Positions 26,045 to 35,716 of a DNA stretch of 64,000 nt are shown in pieces. Position 1 is the first letter of the stretch, and each line of letters opens with the position of its first letter. A model generated the notes under the pieces. That model was not told where the DNA came from. It saw only the letters and a program-made list of their open reading frames with translations, and did no database searches. The translations under genes and the position numbers were made by a program. Origin of the DNA: Nostoc edaphicum CCNP1411 (GTDB lineage: Bacteria > Cyanobacteriota > Cyanobacteriia > Cyanobacteriales > Nostocaceae); contig NZ_CP054698.1 of NCBI RefSeq assembly GCF_014023275.1, forward strand, positions 3,782,001 to 3,846,000, read 5' to 3'.

Positions 26045-27391
26045 ATGACATTTGATTACGATTTGTTTGTCATTGGTGCTGGGCCTGGGGGATTGGCAGC
26101 AGCTAAAAAAGCAGCTAGTTACGGTGTACGTGTCGCTATTGCCGAACAAGAATCCCTCGGTGGGACTTGTGTAAATCGCGGTTGCGTTCCGAAAAAACTG
26201 ATTGTTTACGCCGCTGACTTCGCCCTGCAAAATAAAATAGCGCACAGTTATGGGTGGAGTGACTGTCAAACATACTTTGACTGGACATTATTTATTAAGT
26301 CAGTACATCAGCATATTGACACCATTAATCAATCATATTTTCAGCAATTGCACAAAGCTGGGATTGAATTAATTTCTCACCATGCCACTTTCATCGATGC
26401 CCATACGATCAATGTTGATGGGCGCAAAGTTACAGCAGACAAAATTTTAATTGCTGTGGGAGGGCAACCCCTCAAGCCTAAAATCCCTGGTATAGAATAT
26501 GCCATCACATCCCGCGAGATGTTTCAGCTACCTTATCTGCCAAAACGTTTAGCAATTATTGGCGGCGGCTACATTGGCGTAGAATTTTCCAGCATGATGC
26601 ACGCTTTTGGTTGCCAGGTGACGGTAATTGAAAAAGACGAGATGATTTTATCGGGGTTTGATAATGATATTCGCTCTGCGGTACAACAGGGTTTGAGTCA
26701 ACGCGGAATTAAATTATTTACCAACAGCACCGTTCAAGAAATCAAATACTCAGACGAGAGTTTGTTGTTAACTATTACTGGTAAGAAACGGGAAATAATT
26801 ACAGCAGATACCATCTTAGTTGCCACAGGTTACGCTCCAAATACCAAAAATCTTGGTTTGGAGAATGCCCGTGTTGAACTTGGCGAAGATGGTGCCATTA
26901 GAGTAGATGAATATAGCCGCACCAGCCAAAAAAATATTTTTGCTGTGGGTGACTGCACCAGCCGCGTGCAATTGTCTCCAGTGGCTAAGGCGGAAGGTAT
27001 TGCTTTTGCCGATACAGTTTTTGGTAACAAGCCGCAAAAACTAAATTATGATTATGTACCCTCTGCTGTTTTTTGTCGTCCAGAAGTGGCTAGTGTTGGG
27101 ATGACAGAGGCGGAGGCACGGGAAAAATTTGGTGAATCTGTAGAATGCTACTACACCCAATTTCAACCACTGTTGTCTCGGCTAATCGAACAAAGTCAGT
27201 CAACTACTATGAAGTTAGTAGTAAATGCTGATTCTGGGCAAGTTTTGGGTGCTCACATGGTGGGTGAACACGCAGCAGATATCATTCAAAGTCTCGGCGT
27301 GGCAATTCGCAAAGGCATTACGAAAGAAGACTTTGATGAAACCATAGGCATTCATCCCACAGCAGGAGAAGAATTTCTGTCGTTACATTAA
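26045..27391 (+). CDS. gor: Glutathione reductase family oxidoreductase (paralogue 2)
   Basis: A 448-residue protein from ATG 26045; an in-frame start 21 bp upstream would add MKKEQIF. The FAD motif VIGAGPGGLAAAKKAA, the redox disulfide GGTCVNRGCVPKKL and the NADPH-binding stretch IIGGGYIGVEF are present. The second FAD contact (FAVGDCTSRVQLSPVA) and the C-terminal His-Glu pair in IGIHPTAGEEFL are also present, so the enzyme looks complete. It reduces a glutathione-like disulfide with NADPH in the cytoplasm. Its N-terminus is nearly the same as that of the partial gene at 1-668, so the two are paralogues about 26 kb apart. Confidence 0.95.
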   Translation: MTFDYDLFVIGAGPGGLAAAKKAASYGVRVAIAEQESLGGTCVNRGCVPKKLIVYAADFALQNKIAHSYGWSDCQTYFDWTLFIKSVHQHIDTINQSYFQQLHKAGIELISHHATFIDAHTINVDGRKVTADKILIAVGGQPLKPKIPGIEYAITSREMFQLPYLPKRLAIIGGGYIGVEFSSMMHAFGCQVTVIEKDEMILSGFDNDIRSAVQQGLSQRGIKLFTNSTVQEIKYSDESLLLTITGKKREIITADTILVATGYAPNTKNLGLENARVELGEDGAIRVDEYSRTSQKNIFAVGDCTSRVQLSPVAKAEGIAFADTVFGNKPQKLNYDYVPSAVFCRPEVASVGMTEAEAREKFGESVECYYTQFQPLLSRLIEQSQSTTMKLVVNADSGQVLGAHMVGEHAADIIQSLGVAIRKGITKEDFDETIGIHPTAGEEFLSLH

Positions 27392-27471
27392 AATCGTGTG
27401 CAGGATTGATTCAAGAAGATGCGGAGAAATTTAAAATATTTTCTCCGCTTACCCCTATCCCCGCATCCTTT

Positions 27472-29844
27472 TCAAGGAGTTTCTGAGAATGGTTCTGAGG
27501 GAGATTTTGTGGGAGGATCTAATTCGGCTAAGGTATTCATTGATGAGTCATCTTCTGGAATATAGTATCTGCTTTGAGTGCTTCTCAAATCGTCAAAAGC
27601 TTCAAAAGCTTCAAGATCCTTAAGAGCCTCTGATGCAGACTGATATCGCTGTTTGAAGTCATCCAGTACCATTTTACTGAAAATCTTAGCTAGGGATTGA
27701 CTGACCTGGGTGCGTAGTTTACCGCCGTAGGCATCGCTCCATTTGATCTCCCCGTCAGCATCTCTTTCTAGATCACGGGGTGCGATACCAGTCAAGGCTT
27801 TAATCCCAACCATGCCGACTGCATAGATATCACTACTATAGTGTGGACGCCCAAAACATTGTTCGCTTGGTGCGTAACCCTGAGTACCAATGCCAATGGT
27901 GAAAGGGGTTTGCTCTTGCTCATCAAGCTGTTTGATGCTGACTTCTTTGACGGCGCCAAAGTCAATCAATATCAGTTTTCCGTCTGAGTGTCGCCGGATG
28001 ATATTGCTGGGTTTAATATCCCGATGAATCACGTAGTTTTCATGGACAAATGTTAATGTTTGCAATAAGTCCCTGACAATTTTGATCGCTGCAATTTCAT
28101 TAATTGCTCTACCTGCGATCAGTTCCTGACTTAGAGGATGACCAATTATCTGTTCTTGCACTAGATAAAATTCTTCATCTTCTTCAAAATACGCCAAAAG
28201 TTGAGGGATTTGTTCGTGCGTTCCCAATCTTTCTAATGTTTGCGCCTCTGAGTTAAATAAACGCCTAGCAAGTTGTAAACCTTCTGGTTTAGTGTTGGCT
28301 GGTTTTAGTTGTTTGACAACACATCGCGGATTGCTAGGACGTTGGATATCTTCGGCAATGTAGGTTTCGCTGAATCCACCGGAACCGAGAACTTTAACAA
28401 TTTTATAGCGTCCAGCCAGTATTTTTCCTGATAGGGCTAAATCCCTTTGTTGGATTAGGTATTGTAAGTCATATTGTTGACTGATAATCTCTTGGACAAC
28501 GGGGGAAGTTTTATACTTTTGAAAAATATCTACTAATTGGCGTTTTCTGATGCTTTCTCTCATTACTGAGGTTCCCAGGTAGCAAAGTCCGGTCATCGCG
28601 ATCGCGATCGCTGGGACTGTAGTGGGAAAAATTAACTGACCATAAACAAAGAACCCATAACTAATTACTACCCAAGTGCTAGACAGGGCGAGACTATACA
28701 GAAATCTATTGATACTACGCTTGCGTCTTTTAATCATCAAGGCTGTACTGCCAACTAGAATTAGCACAAACAAACCCCGCAATGGTAGATTTTTAATTCC
28801 TTGAGCGATCGCTTTATCTGTCATCAAAGTTGCGATCGCATTGGCGTGAATTTCCACGCCCGACATGGGTTGAGTGCTACTGCTAACGGCGACTGGATGA
28901 TAATCATTGTTTAACTTATCTGTTGCACCAATCAGCACAATCTTGTCTTTGAAGAACTTTCCCTGCTGCAAATAGGTGTTCCAGTTTTCCGGATCGAATA
29001 CGTGCCAAAAGGGTATTTGCTCAAATGTACCCGCAGACCCCCAAAAATAAATGCGATCGCCCTTTGGTCGGGGATAATTTACTTGTGCTGCCCTCAGCGC
29101 TGCTTCACCAAAGGATAGCCGCTTCTTGCTAAATAAATTATCTTCACCTAATAACTTGGGAAACTCACTCGCTAATCGATGAACTTTTCCATCAACTTCT
29201 AAGGGGAAATTAACTGAGCCAATAGACACTGGCCCTGTGCGAAACATTTGTTGTGGGTCTGTAAGTTGCATAAAAGACCCTTGGTGCGTTTCAGAATTTT
29301 CATAGATGGCTGCTAAGGTAACTTTGCGGCCATATTTTTGCAATGCGGCCTGAAGTTGGCGATCGTCAGTAGCTCCATAACTGCTTGCTGTGTCAAAAAC
29401 AACATCTATAGCTACAGAGCGGGCACCAGCTTTGATTAATTTTGTGATTACCTGGCCATAAGCAGCACGCTGATAAGGAAAAGATTTCAGTGTTTCTAGG
29501 TAGGCATACTGTTTTGGATCTGTTTTATAGTACTGTTCGGGAACTGATATTGACTGATCGTCTATTGCTAAAATTACGATATCTTCTGGAGGCACAATCG
29601 GCCCACGCACTTGCATAAAGCCAGAAAACACCTGATTATCCAGCAATTGAACCACTTCCCAACCAGAAGCACTCACAACTGCTGCCCCCATTACCCAAGC
29701 GCCAGCGAGGAGATGACCTAAACGAACCATCCACCTGGACTGGCGAACCGATGCAGTCGAAGTTACTTTTGTCGGTTTACTTGAGTGTCTATTTGCAGCA
29801 GAGACATAGTTTTTAGTTAAGGTAGATGTAGGTTCTTCTGCCAT
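27472..29844 (-). CDS. CHASE2-domain serine/threonine protein kinase
   Basis: The 790-residue membrane protein has an N-terminal cytoplasmic tail and TM helix (about 40-65), then a CHASE2 extracytoplasmic sensor (about 65-345, with VILAIDDQSISVPE and the later VLIGATDKLNNDYHPV). Two or three TM helices follow at about 348-435. The Ser/Thr kinase domain is C-terminal (about 470-750): GSGGFSETYIAED glycine loop, VVKQL lysine, HRDIKPSNI catalytic loop, LIDFGAVKE, and GYAPSEQCFG. It would phosphorylate cytoplasmic proteins in response to an outside signal. Near residue 703-711 the phrase SDAYGGKLR is encoded by a copy of a small dispersed repeat, inserted in frame. Confidence 0.94.
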   Translation of the reverse strand: MAEEPTSTLTKNYVSAANRHSSKPTKVTSTASVRQSRWMVRLGHLLAGAWVMGAAVVSASGWEVVQLLDNQVFSGFMQVRGPIVPPEDIVILAIDDQSISVPEQYYKTDPKQYAYLETLKSFPYQRAAYGQVITKLIKAGARSVAIDVVFDTASSYGATDDRQLQAALQKYGRKVTLAAIYENSETHQGSFMQLTDPQQMFRTGPVSIGSVNFPLEVDGKVHRLASEFPKLLGEDNLFSKKRLSFGEAALRAAQVNYPRPKGDRIYFWGSAGTFEQIPFWHVFDPENWNTYLQQGKFFKDKIVLIGATDKLNNDYHPVAVSSSTQPMSGVEIHANAIATLMTDKAIAQGIKNLPLRGLFVLILVGSTALMIKRRKRSINRFLYSLALSSTWVVISYGFFVYGQLIFPTTVPAIAIAMTGLCYLGTSVMRESIRKRQLVDIFQKYKTSPVVQEIISQQYDLQYLIQQRDLALSGKILAGRYKIVKVLGSGGFSETYIAEDIQRPSNPRCVVKQLKPANTKPEGLQLARRLFNSEAQTLERLGTHEQIPQLLAYFEEDEEFYLVQEQIIGHPLSQELIAGRAINEIAAIKIVRDLLQTLTFVHENYVIHRDIKPSNIIRRHSDGKLILIDFGAVKEVSIKQLDEQEQTPFTIGIGTQGYAPSEQCFGRPHYSSDIYAVGMVGIKALTGIAPRDLERDADGEIKWSDAYGGKLRTQVSQSLAKIFSKMVLDDFKQRYQSASEALKDLEAFEAFDDLRSTQSRYYIPEDDSSMNTLAELDPPTKSPSEPFSETP
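27713..27739. repeat. Small dispersed repeat inside the kinase gene
   Basis: GCGTAGTTTACCGCCGTAGG followed by CATCGC is the reverse complement of the element at 18134-18160. It lies in frame in the kinase coding sequence and encodes about nine residues. Confidence 0.85.
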
Positions 29845-30583
29845 GTCGTGTTACTAATTGATTTAAGTCCAACACTTTTATTTATTCAGACCACGTTTTA
29901 GTGTAAGCACATTGAAATAAGACTTAAATGATAATCTTATACATTTGTAAAGTATCTTCTATTCACCAACAAACTTCTATTGGCAGAGCTAGCCCCCAAG
30001 AGATTTCTACTCAAACACCACTTAAATTATTCTTTTTTTGTTGAATGAGTTACAACTAGTGATTGTCTCACAGATCAGAGCCGGATATCCTCTGCCTGTG
30101 CATTTGGTTGTGGTGAGATTTCACCCTAACCTAACCAACAAGTACGCTTCTAACTGGGTGCTTTACCCAAAGCTGTCCCAATTCTGTCTTCTGTCTTTGG
30201 CGCAATATTGGTAGTCCCTACAAAGCGTGTCCTGAGACTGAAAGCTTTACCTAAAGATGGGCATTAACTTATATCCTACCTTAAGCCTATGCTATACCTC
30301 TTTAGGAGTAAACTTTAGTGTTATGCAGCGATGAATGCTGTTACTGGGTCAATTTTATTGGTAGATTTTGATCACCGGGTGGCTCTTGTAGTGTCGGAGG
30401 TGAATACGGTTAGCACCCAGGATCTCAACTCCAATGTTGCATCCGTTTTTATGCCTTGAAAGAGGTAGGATAAAAGCTATAGATAAAGAGCTACTTTATA
30501 GATATTAGCAAACAAGGCATTTGAAAATTGCTATAATCTATTGTTCCATCTAAATTCATATATATTATTAGGTGTAAATTTGT
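29845..30583. other. Long intergenic region with a possible structured RNA
   Basis: About 740 bp without a convincing gene between the divergent kinase and NYN genes. TATCCTACCT (30272-30281) and AGGTAGGATA (30463-30472) could close a roughly 200-nt folded domain. Inside it are smaller pairings such as CAGC-gatgaat-GCTG, CACC-g-GGTG and GGTG...CACC. It might be a small RNA such as a 6S-like molecule or a long leader of the NYN gene. I could not assign it to a family. Confidence 0.35.
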
Positions 30584-31105
30584 ATGGGTTCTCCAATGAA
30601 TCGTCTGTCTATTTTTGTAGACGGAAACAATATGTTCTATGCTCAACAAAAAAATGGCTGGTTTTTTGACCCACGGCGAGTCTTAGAATACTTCAAACAT
30701 GAGCAATCAGAAACAACATTAATTAATGCCTTCTGGTACACTGGCTTAAAAGACCCGCAAGATCAGCGAGGTTTTAGAGATGCTCTAATTAGTCTAGGAT
30801 ATACAGTCAGAACTAAAATTCTTAAAGAATATTATGATGATACTTCCGGTCGCTACTCACAAAAAGCGAATTTAGATATTGAAATTGTTGTAGATATGTT
30901 TAATACAGTTGACCAGTATGACCGAGTAGTATTATTCAGTGGTGATGGGGATTTTGAAAGAGCAATAGAACTATTACGCTCAAAAAATACACATATTACG
31001 GTAGTATCAACTGAAGGAATGATCGCTAGAGAGTTACGCAACGCTACTGATAGATATATAGATTTAAATGATATCAGAGATCAAATAGAAAAAACCGAAG
31101 GTTAG
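30584..31105 (+). CDS. NYN-domain (LabA/DUF88-like) putative RNase
   Basis: A 173-residue PIN-like NYN domain: RLSIFVDGNNMFYAQQ (first Asp), LDIEIVVDMFNT (middle Asp) and VVLFSGDGDFERAIELLRS (C-terminal Asp cluster). These acidic residues form the metal-dependent nuclease site in the family. Relatives include LabA, which influences circadian output in Synechococcus. The function here is not known. Either ATG 30584 or 30596 could be the start; the earlier one has AGGTG at a suitable distance. Confidence 0.88.
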   Translation: MGSPMNRLSIFVDGNNMFYAQQKNGWFFDPRRVLEYFKHEQSETTLINAFWYTGLKDPQDQRGFRDALISLGYTVRTKILKEYYDDTSGRYSQKANLDIEIVVDMFNTVDQYDRVVLFSGDGDFERAIELLRSKNTHITVVSTEGMIARELRNATDRYIDLNDIRDQIEKTEG

Positions 31106-31200
31106 TAGCCTTAGCAATTATTTACAAAGGTAAGAGTAAAAGAAAAACTAAGGTTGAAGATATATTGAGCTACACGTAAACACTAAACAACAAACGGCAA

Positions 31201-32805
31201 ATGACAAACAAAACAGATCGAATCATCATTTTTGATACAACATTGCGAGATGGAGAGCAGTGTCCGGGAGCGACTTTAAATATAGACGAAAAGCTAGTTA
31301 TTGCCAAACAATTAGCGCGTCTGGGTGTAGATGTAATTGAAGCCGGCTTTGCTTTTGCTAGTCCCGGAGATTTTGAAGCAGTCAAGAAGATTGCTCAAGT
31401 TGTTGGGATAGAAAATGGCCCGGTAGTTTGTAGTTTGGCAAGAGCCATTAAAGCAGATATTGAAGCAGCTGCGGAAGCATTAAAACCAGCAGTTAATGCC
31501 AGAATTCACACATTTATTTCGACTTCTGATATTCATTTAGAGTATCAGTTACGGAAGTCAAGGGCAGAGGTGTTAGCGATCGCAGAAGAAATGGTAGCTT
31601 ATGCCAAGTCCTTCATGACAGATATCGAATTTTCGCCAATGGATGCGGCTCGTACCGATCCAGAATTTCTGTATCAAGTTTTAGAGCGAGCGATCGCAGC
31701 TGGTGCAACAACAGTTAATATTCCCGATACTGTAGGTTACACAACACCTAGCGAATTTGGAGCCATGATTAAGGGCATTATCGAAAATGTCCCCAACATC
31801 GACCAAGCCATTGTTTCCGTTCACGGTCATAATGATTTAGGCTTGGCAGTTGCTAACTTCTTGGAAGCCGTCAAAAACGGCGCACGGCAACTAGAATGTA
31901 CAATCAATGGCATTGGCGAACGTGCCGGAAATGCATCACTAGAAGAATTGGTAATGGCGTTGCATGTGCGGCGACAATATTTTAACCCTTATCTCGGCAG
32001 ACCAGAAGATTCTCAAGAATCTCTGACAAATATTGACACCCGACAAATTTACAAAACCTCACGCTTAGTTTCTAATTTGACGGGAATGTTGGTACAACCA
32101 AATAAAGCGATCGTTGGGGCAAATGCCTTTGCCCATGAGTCTGGGATTCACCAAGATGGGGTGTTAAAAAACAAGCTAACCTACGAAATTATGGATGCCC
32201 AATTGATTGGCTTAACAGACAATCAAATAGTTTTGGGCAAACATTCAGGTAGAAATGCTTTCCGTACTCGGTTGAAAGAATTGGGCTTTGAACTGTCAGA
32301 TACTGAGTTAAATAAAGCCTTCGTTAGATTCAAAGAAGTAGCAGATAAAAAGAAAGAAATTTCTGATTGGGACTTGGAAGCGATCGTTAACGATGAAATC
32401 CAACAAGCACCCGATTTGTTCCGGGTAGAGTTGGTGCAAGTTTCCTGTGGTAGCAACGCCCGCCCTACTGCTACAGTTACCCTGCGTACCCCAGAAGGTG
32501 AAGAATTAACTGATGCTGCGATCGGTACTGGGCCAGTGGATGCAGTTTATAAAGCCATCAACCGGGTGGTGAATGTACCCAACGAGTTAATTGAGTTTTC
32601 TGTGCAGTCAGTAACAGCCGGTATTGATGCCATTGGAGAAGTGACGATTCGTCTACGTTATGAATCTAAAGTGTTTTCTGGTCATGCAGCGAACACAGAT
32701 ATTATCGTGGCATCCGCGCAAGCTTATGTAAATGCGCTGAATAGGTTGTATGCATCTTTGCAAACTCAACAAAAGCCAGAGGAAGTAACTGCACAGAAAG
32801 TCTGA
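31201..32805 (+). CDS. leuA: 2-isopropylmalate synthase
   Basis: A 534-residue protein of normal length for bacterial LeuA. It starts with [20 protein letters not shown], the metal- and substrate-binding segment. [12 protein letters not shown] supplies the metal-binding histidines, and the C-terminal LeuA regulatory (leucine-binding) domain runs from about residue 390. It condenses acetyl-CoA with 2-oxoisovalerate, the first step of leucine synthesis, and is expected to be feedback-inhibited by leucine. [10 protein letters not shown], typical of this rather than of homocitrate synthase, supports the call. Confidence 0.96.
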   Translation: MTNKTDRIIIFDTTLRDGEQCPGATLNIDEKLVIAKQLARLGVDVIEAGFAFASPGDFEAVKKIAQVVGIENGPVVCSLARAIKADIEAAAEALKPAVNARIHTFISTSDIHLEYQLRKSRAEVLAIAEEMVAYAKSFMTDIEFSPMDAARTDPEFLYQVLERAIAAGATTVNIPDTVGYTTPSEFGAMIKGIIENVPNIDQAIVSVHGHNDLGLAVANFLEAVKNGARQLECTINGIGERAGNASLEELVMALHVRRQYFNPYLGRPEDSQESLTNIDTRQIYKTSRLVSNLTGMLVQPNKAIVGANAFAHESGIHQDGVLKNKLTYEIMDAQLIGLTDNQIVLGKHSGRNAFRTRLKELGFELSDTELNKAFVRFKEVADKKKEISDWDLEAIVNDEIQQAPDLFRVELVQVSCGSNARPTATVTLRTPEGEELTDAAIGTGPVDAVYKAINRVVNVPNELIEFSVQSVTAGIDAIGEVTIRLRYESKVFSGHAANTDIIVASAQAYVNALNRLYASLQTQQKPEEVTAQKV

Positions 32806-32845
32806 GATCGGATTTGTCAATCTGCGCGTTTTTAGCTGATGCTAA

Positions 32846-33048
32846 CAAACTCCTCCCCAGCTTTGGCTACGGTGTACACACAAGTCTGAAATAGCTGATT
32901 AATCAGGGTTTTACCCCACCCTAACCCTCCCCTTGCAAAGGGGAGGGAACTAGATAGATTTTCTTGTTTCCCCCCTTGGCAAGGGGGGATTAAGGGGGGT
33001 AATTCGACTTCTGTGTACACGGTAGCCAACTTTGGGGAGGAGTTTTGT
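32846..33048. repeat. MITE-like element with GTGTACACA-containing ends
   Basis: Imperfect inverted ends of about 37 bp (left ACAAACTCCTCCCC then GGCTACGGTGTACACA; right the reverse complement with ACCGTG) bound about 200 bp. The middle has GC-rich hairpins (CCCTCCCCTTGCAAAGGGGA and CCCCCCTTGGCAAGGGGGG). Related ends occur at about 59192-59203, about 59373-59390 and about 59483-59503. It separates leuA from the acetyltransferase. Confidence 0.75.
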
Positions 33049-33075
33049 GTGAGTTCCAAAAATTCGTTGGAAATT

Positions 33076-33555
33076 ATGCTGACAGAAAAACATATAACTA
33101 TCAGAGAAGCCACTAGCAAAGAAGACTTACTGATTGCACAACACTTTTATCAAATGTGGCTAGATATTGGTGTTGATGAGAGTGATATCCTTCTGGAGTG
33201 CCAGAATATTACCCTCAAATTCATAGAAGAGGCGCGTCGAGATTTGTTTTACAAGGCTTTTGTTGCAGAGGTTGATAATACCGTTGTGGGTTCTGTAAGT
33301 TGTCAACTCTTTGCAGGTTTATACCCGAATGTTTTCAAAGATGAATACCGTAAATTTGGATATATTTGGGGCGTTTATGTTGAACAGCCTTACCGCAGAC
33401 AAGGAATTGCCAAATCCTTAACTAATAGAGCAATTGAATATTTAAAAGCGATCGGTTGTACGCGAGTAGTTCTTAACGCTTCGCCATCAGGTAAACCCGT
33501 TTACTCCAGCCTCGGTTTTTCTGAAGGGAATGTAATGCAATTAGATTTGGTCTGA
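33076..33555 (+). CDS. GNAT-family N-acetyltransferase
   Basis: A 159-residue protein from ATG 33076; a frame extension upstream lies inside the MITE-like end. It has a typical GNAT fold: N-terminal ITIREATSKEDLLIA, the acetyl-CoA-binding segment VYVEQPYRRQGIAKSLTNRA (motif A, R-x-x-G-I-A) and VLNASPSGKPVYSSLGFSEG (motif B). The substrate cannot be predicted. Confidence 0.9.
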   Translation: MLTEKHITIREATSKEDLLIAQHFYQMWLDIGVDESDILLECQNITLKFIEEARRDLFYKAFVAEVDNTVVGSVSCQLFAGLYPNVFKDEYRKFGYIWGVYVEQPYRRQGIAKSLTNRAIEYLKAIGCTRVVLNASPSGKPVYSSLGFSEGNVMQLDLV

Positions 33556-33601
33556 GAATGGTTTTGACTTAGACCTATGTAAATTCAATCCCGGAAATAC
33601 A

Positions 33602-34096
33602 ATGATAGACCGTATCCTTATTTTAGCTATTTTCATTTTAATTGGAATACCATTAAGTTTGTTAAGCATCTTCTATAGCTTAAATTATTCAGGTTTTTGT
33701 TTTGCAAAGATGCGTTATTTAAGTGATGAAGAAAAGTTACGAATGGCTTTTGATTATAACAATAGGGAGGATACATTACCTGTATATATAGGTCGAAGAT
33801 TAGAATATTACCAACATATAAAGTATGCAAGTTTTGATGAATATATCAAAGAAAATCCAGACTGTTGTTCTATAAATTACGGGGAACCATACAAGATTGC
33901 ACAGGCTTCATTTATTCCAGAGTCTTCATTTTTAGATCGTATATCTGGACTTGGTTTTCGCGATTTGACAGTCATTAACTTTAAAGTACGTTATTTAGAT
34001 GAAAACGGTAATCAGAGAGTACAAGAAGTACGTTTTGGAAATACTTTACGGAACTGTGGTCGTCCAGTATCCATTTGGTTTGATAAAGATACCTAA
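33602..34096 (+). CDS. Small membrane-anchored cysteine-containing protein, copy 1
   Basis: I do not recognise the family of this 164-residue protein. One N-terminal hydrophobic helix (ILILAIFILIGIPLSLLSIF) is followed by a soluble domain with conserved-looking cysteines: SGFCFAKMRYLSDEEKLRMAF, NPDCCSINYG, and LRNCGRPV near the end. The copy at 34355 shares these positions, so the pair is a tandem duplication. The soluble domain would face the periplasm if the helix is a signal anchor. No RBS is conspicuous. Confidence 0.75.
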   Translation: MIDRILILAIFILIGIPLSLLSIFYSLNYSGFCFAKMRYLSDEEKLRMAFDYNNREDTLPVYIGRRLEYYQHIKYASFDEYIKENPDCCSINYGEPYKIAQASFIPESSFLDRISGLGFRDLTVINFKVRYLDENGNQRVQEVRFGNTLRNCGRPVSIWFDKDT

Positions 34097-34354
34097 TCAC
34101 ATTAAGTACATATATTTTTAGGGGACTATAGCTATGTATCCCTAGCTTTTTATTAACTAAAGCGAGACATACTATACCTATTAAACAACTCAAATGTATC
34201 GGAGATTAATAATGCAAAATCTAACAATAATCAGATTATAACTTTGTGCCTATAGGGGCAAATTTCCACTAATACAATTTTTTTTAGATAGAAATTGGAT
34301 TTGACTGCAAGATGTTTTAACTGAAGAACTATCTAAATTATCACAGATTCAATA

Positions 34355-34813
34355 ATGAACCGCACCTATTTTTTAGCTATTTTCCTTTTCATCGGATTCC
34401 CGTTAACCATTTTAAGCATATACTTTAGCTTAAATTATTCAGGATTTTGCTGTGCTAAGATGCGTTATCTCAGCGAGAAAGATAAGCTTAAATTAGCTTT
34501 TGATTCTCTAAATAATGCAGAACAATTACGTATTAAAATTGCAGGTAAGATGCAATATCACGAATTTATCAAGTATAAAAGTTTTGATGAATATATTAAA
34601 GATAATCCTGATTGTTGTACGATTAGTCCTCATGGTGGTGTTGATGCTATAGGAGATTCTTTTTTAACTCGTATATTTGGACTTCATTCTGGCGAGGGGA
34701 TACGTATTAAGTTCAAAGTCCGCTATTTAGATGAAAATGGTTTGCAAATATCTCAAGAAAGAACTGCTGGCATTAGTTTACAAAACTGTGGGGAAGGAGT
34801 GACTTTAGATTAA
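34355..34813 (+). CDS. Small membrane-anchored cysteine-containing protein, copy 2
   Basis: A 152-residue paralogue of the preceding protein: N-terminal helix (FLAIFLFIGFPLTILSIYF), then LNYSGFCCAKMRYLSEKDKL, SFDEYIKDNPDCC, FKVRYLDENG and LQNCGEGV. The shared residues keep NPDCC and the NCG near the C-terminus, plus an additional C in FCC. A 258-bp AT-rich gap without a gene separates the two. Function is unknown. Confidence 0.75.
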   Translation: MNRTYFLAIFLFIGFPLTILSIYFSLNYSGFCCAKMRYLSEKDKLKLAFDSLNNAEQLRIKIAGKMQYHEFIKYKSFDEYIKDNPDCCTISPHGGVDAIGDSFLTRIFGLHSGEGIRIKFKVRYLDENGLQISQERTAGISLQNCGEGVTLD

Positions 34814-35121
34814 TAATTGTTAATTAACATAACTGAGATATTGGAGAATCGTAATGTCAATTTTAAATAAAAAATAAGGAAAACTACCTAATTATTTATA
34901 TACCTATGAATTTCTTCATCAAGAGAGTAAATTTCAGGATTTAGAAGCAGCCCTAGCGACTATAAGTCGCGGCTATACAGACAAAAGCAGGTTAGCAGAA
35001 CTTTAGATTTTGTGTCAATCCAACTGCATGGACTACCCTGCGGTAAGCAGCAAAGCACGTATGTTTGTGTAGTAGCGACTTCTACTCGTTTAATACTTTT
35101 AAAATATCCTCTTACTTATGC
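34814..35121. other. Intergenic region with a short palindrome
   Basis: About 300 bp with the palindrome GCGACTATAAGTCGC near 34956-34970, part of a repeat common in Nostocales. No gene is seen. Confidence 0.45.
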
Positions 35122-35553
35122 TTAATCAGTATTAGAATTTAAACGCATCATGATTTTTTCAGGCTCTGTCAAATTTTTAAACCCATAACGGCGATAAAGT
35201 CCATGAGCATCTTTTGTACCTAACAACCACCTTTGCAAATCTTGCAGTTCTGGATATTCCAAAATATATTCTACAAACCATTTTCCTAAACCCTGTCCTC
35301 GATAAGGCTCCAGAATAAAAACATCCTTTAATAACGCAGAAGTTGCATAATCAGTTATGACTCTGGCAAAGCCAACTTGTTGATTATCTTCATAAAGTCC
35401 AAAGCATAAAGAGTTTTGTATTGACTTTTCAACAGTAGCTAACGGGATGTTTTCAGCCCAATAGGAAGTTTGTAAAAAATCATGAATCATTTGAGTATCT
35501 AATTTAGATTTATCAGTGCTGATGTAAAACTTGTGTTTTAATTCTTCGTTCAT
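35122..35553 (-). CDS. GNAT-family N-acetyltransferase
   Basis: A 143-residue protein with the acetyl-CoA-binding motif DVFILEPYRGQGLGKWFVEY (R/Q-x-x-G-x-G/A type) at about 75-94. An aromatic C-terminal segment, GTKDAHGLYRRYGFKNL, is typical of the family. It starts 164 bp from the divergent RecQ gene. It resembles the small GNAT proteins found beside many genes; substrate unknown. Confidence 0.9.
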   Translation of the reverse strand: MNEELKHKFYISTDKSKLDTQMIHDFLQTSYWAENIPLATVEKSIQNSLCFGLYEDNQQVGFARVITDYATSALLKDVFILEPYRGQGLGKWFVEYILEYPELQDLQRWLLGTKDAHGLYRRYGFKNLTEPEKIMMRLNSNTD

Positions 35554-35716
35554 TTGGCTGAATGTTTTATTTAATATGTTGATGCATAATAATTCATTTT
35601 AATTCATTATTACAGTCAGTACTTTGAAAACTAAGATGATGAAATTACTGAACCATTAGCTGGTTAGTAGAGGCTATATTCAGTGTTCAAGGATATTGGT
35701 GCATCTACTATTGATT

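Noticed and set aside
29845..30271. Transposon remnant in the gap before the NYN gene
   Set aside because: No inverted ends or transposase fragments could be found.
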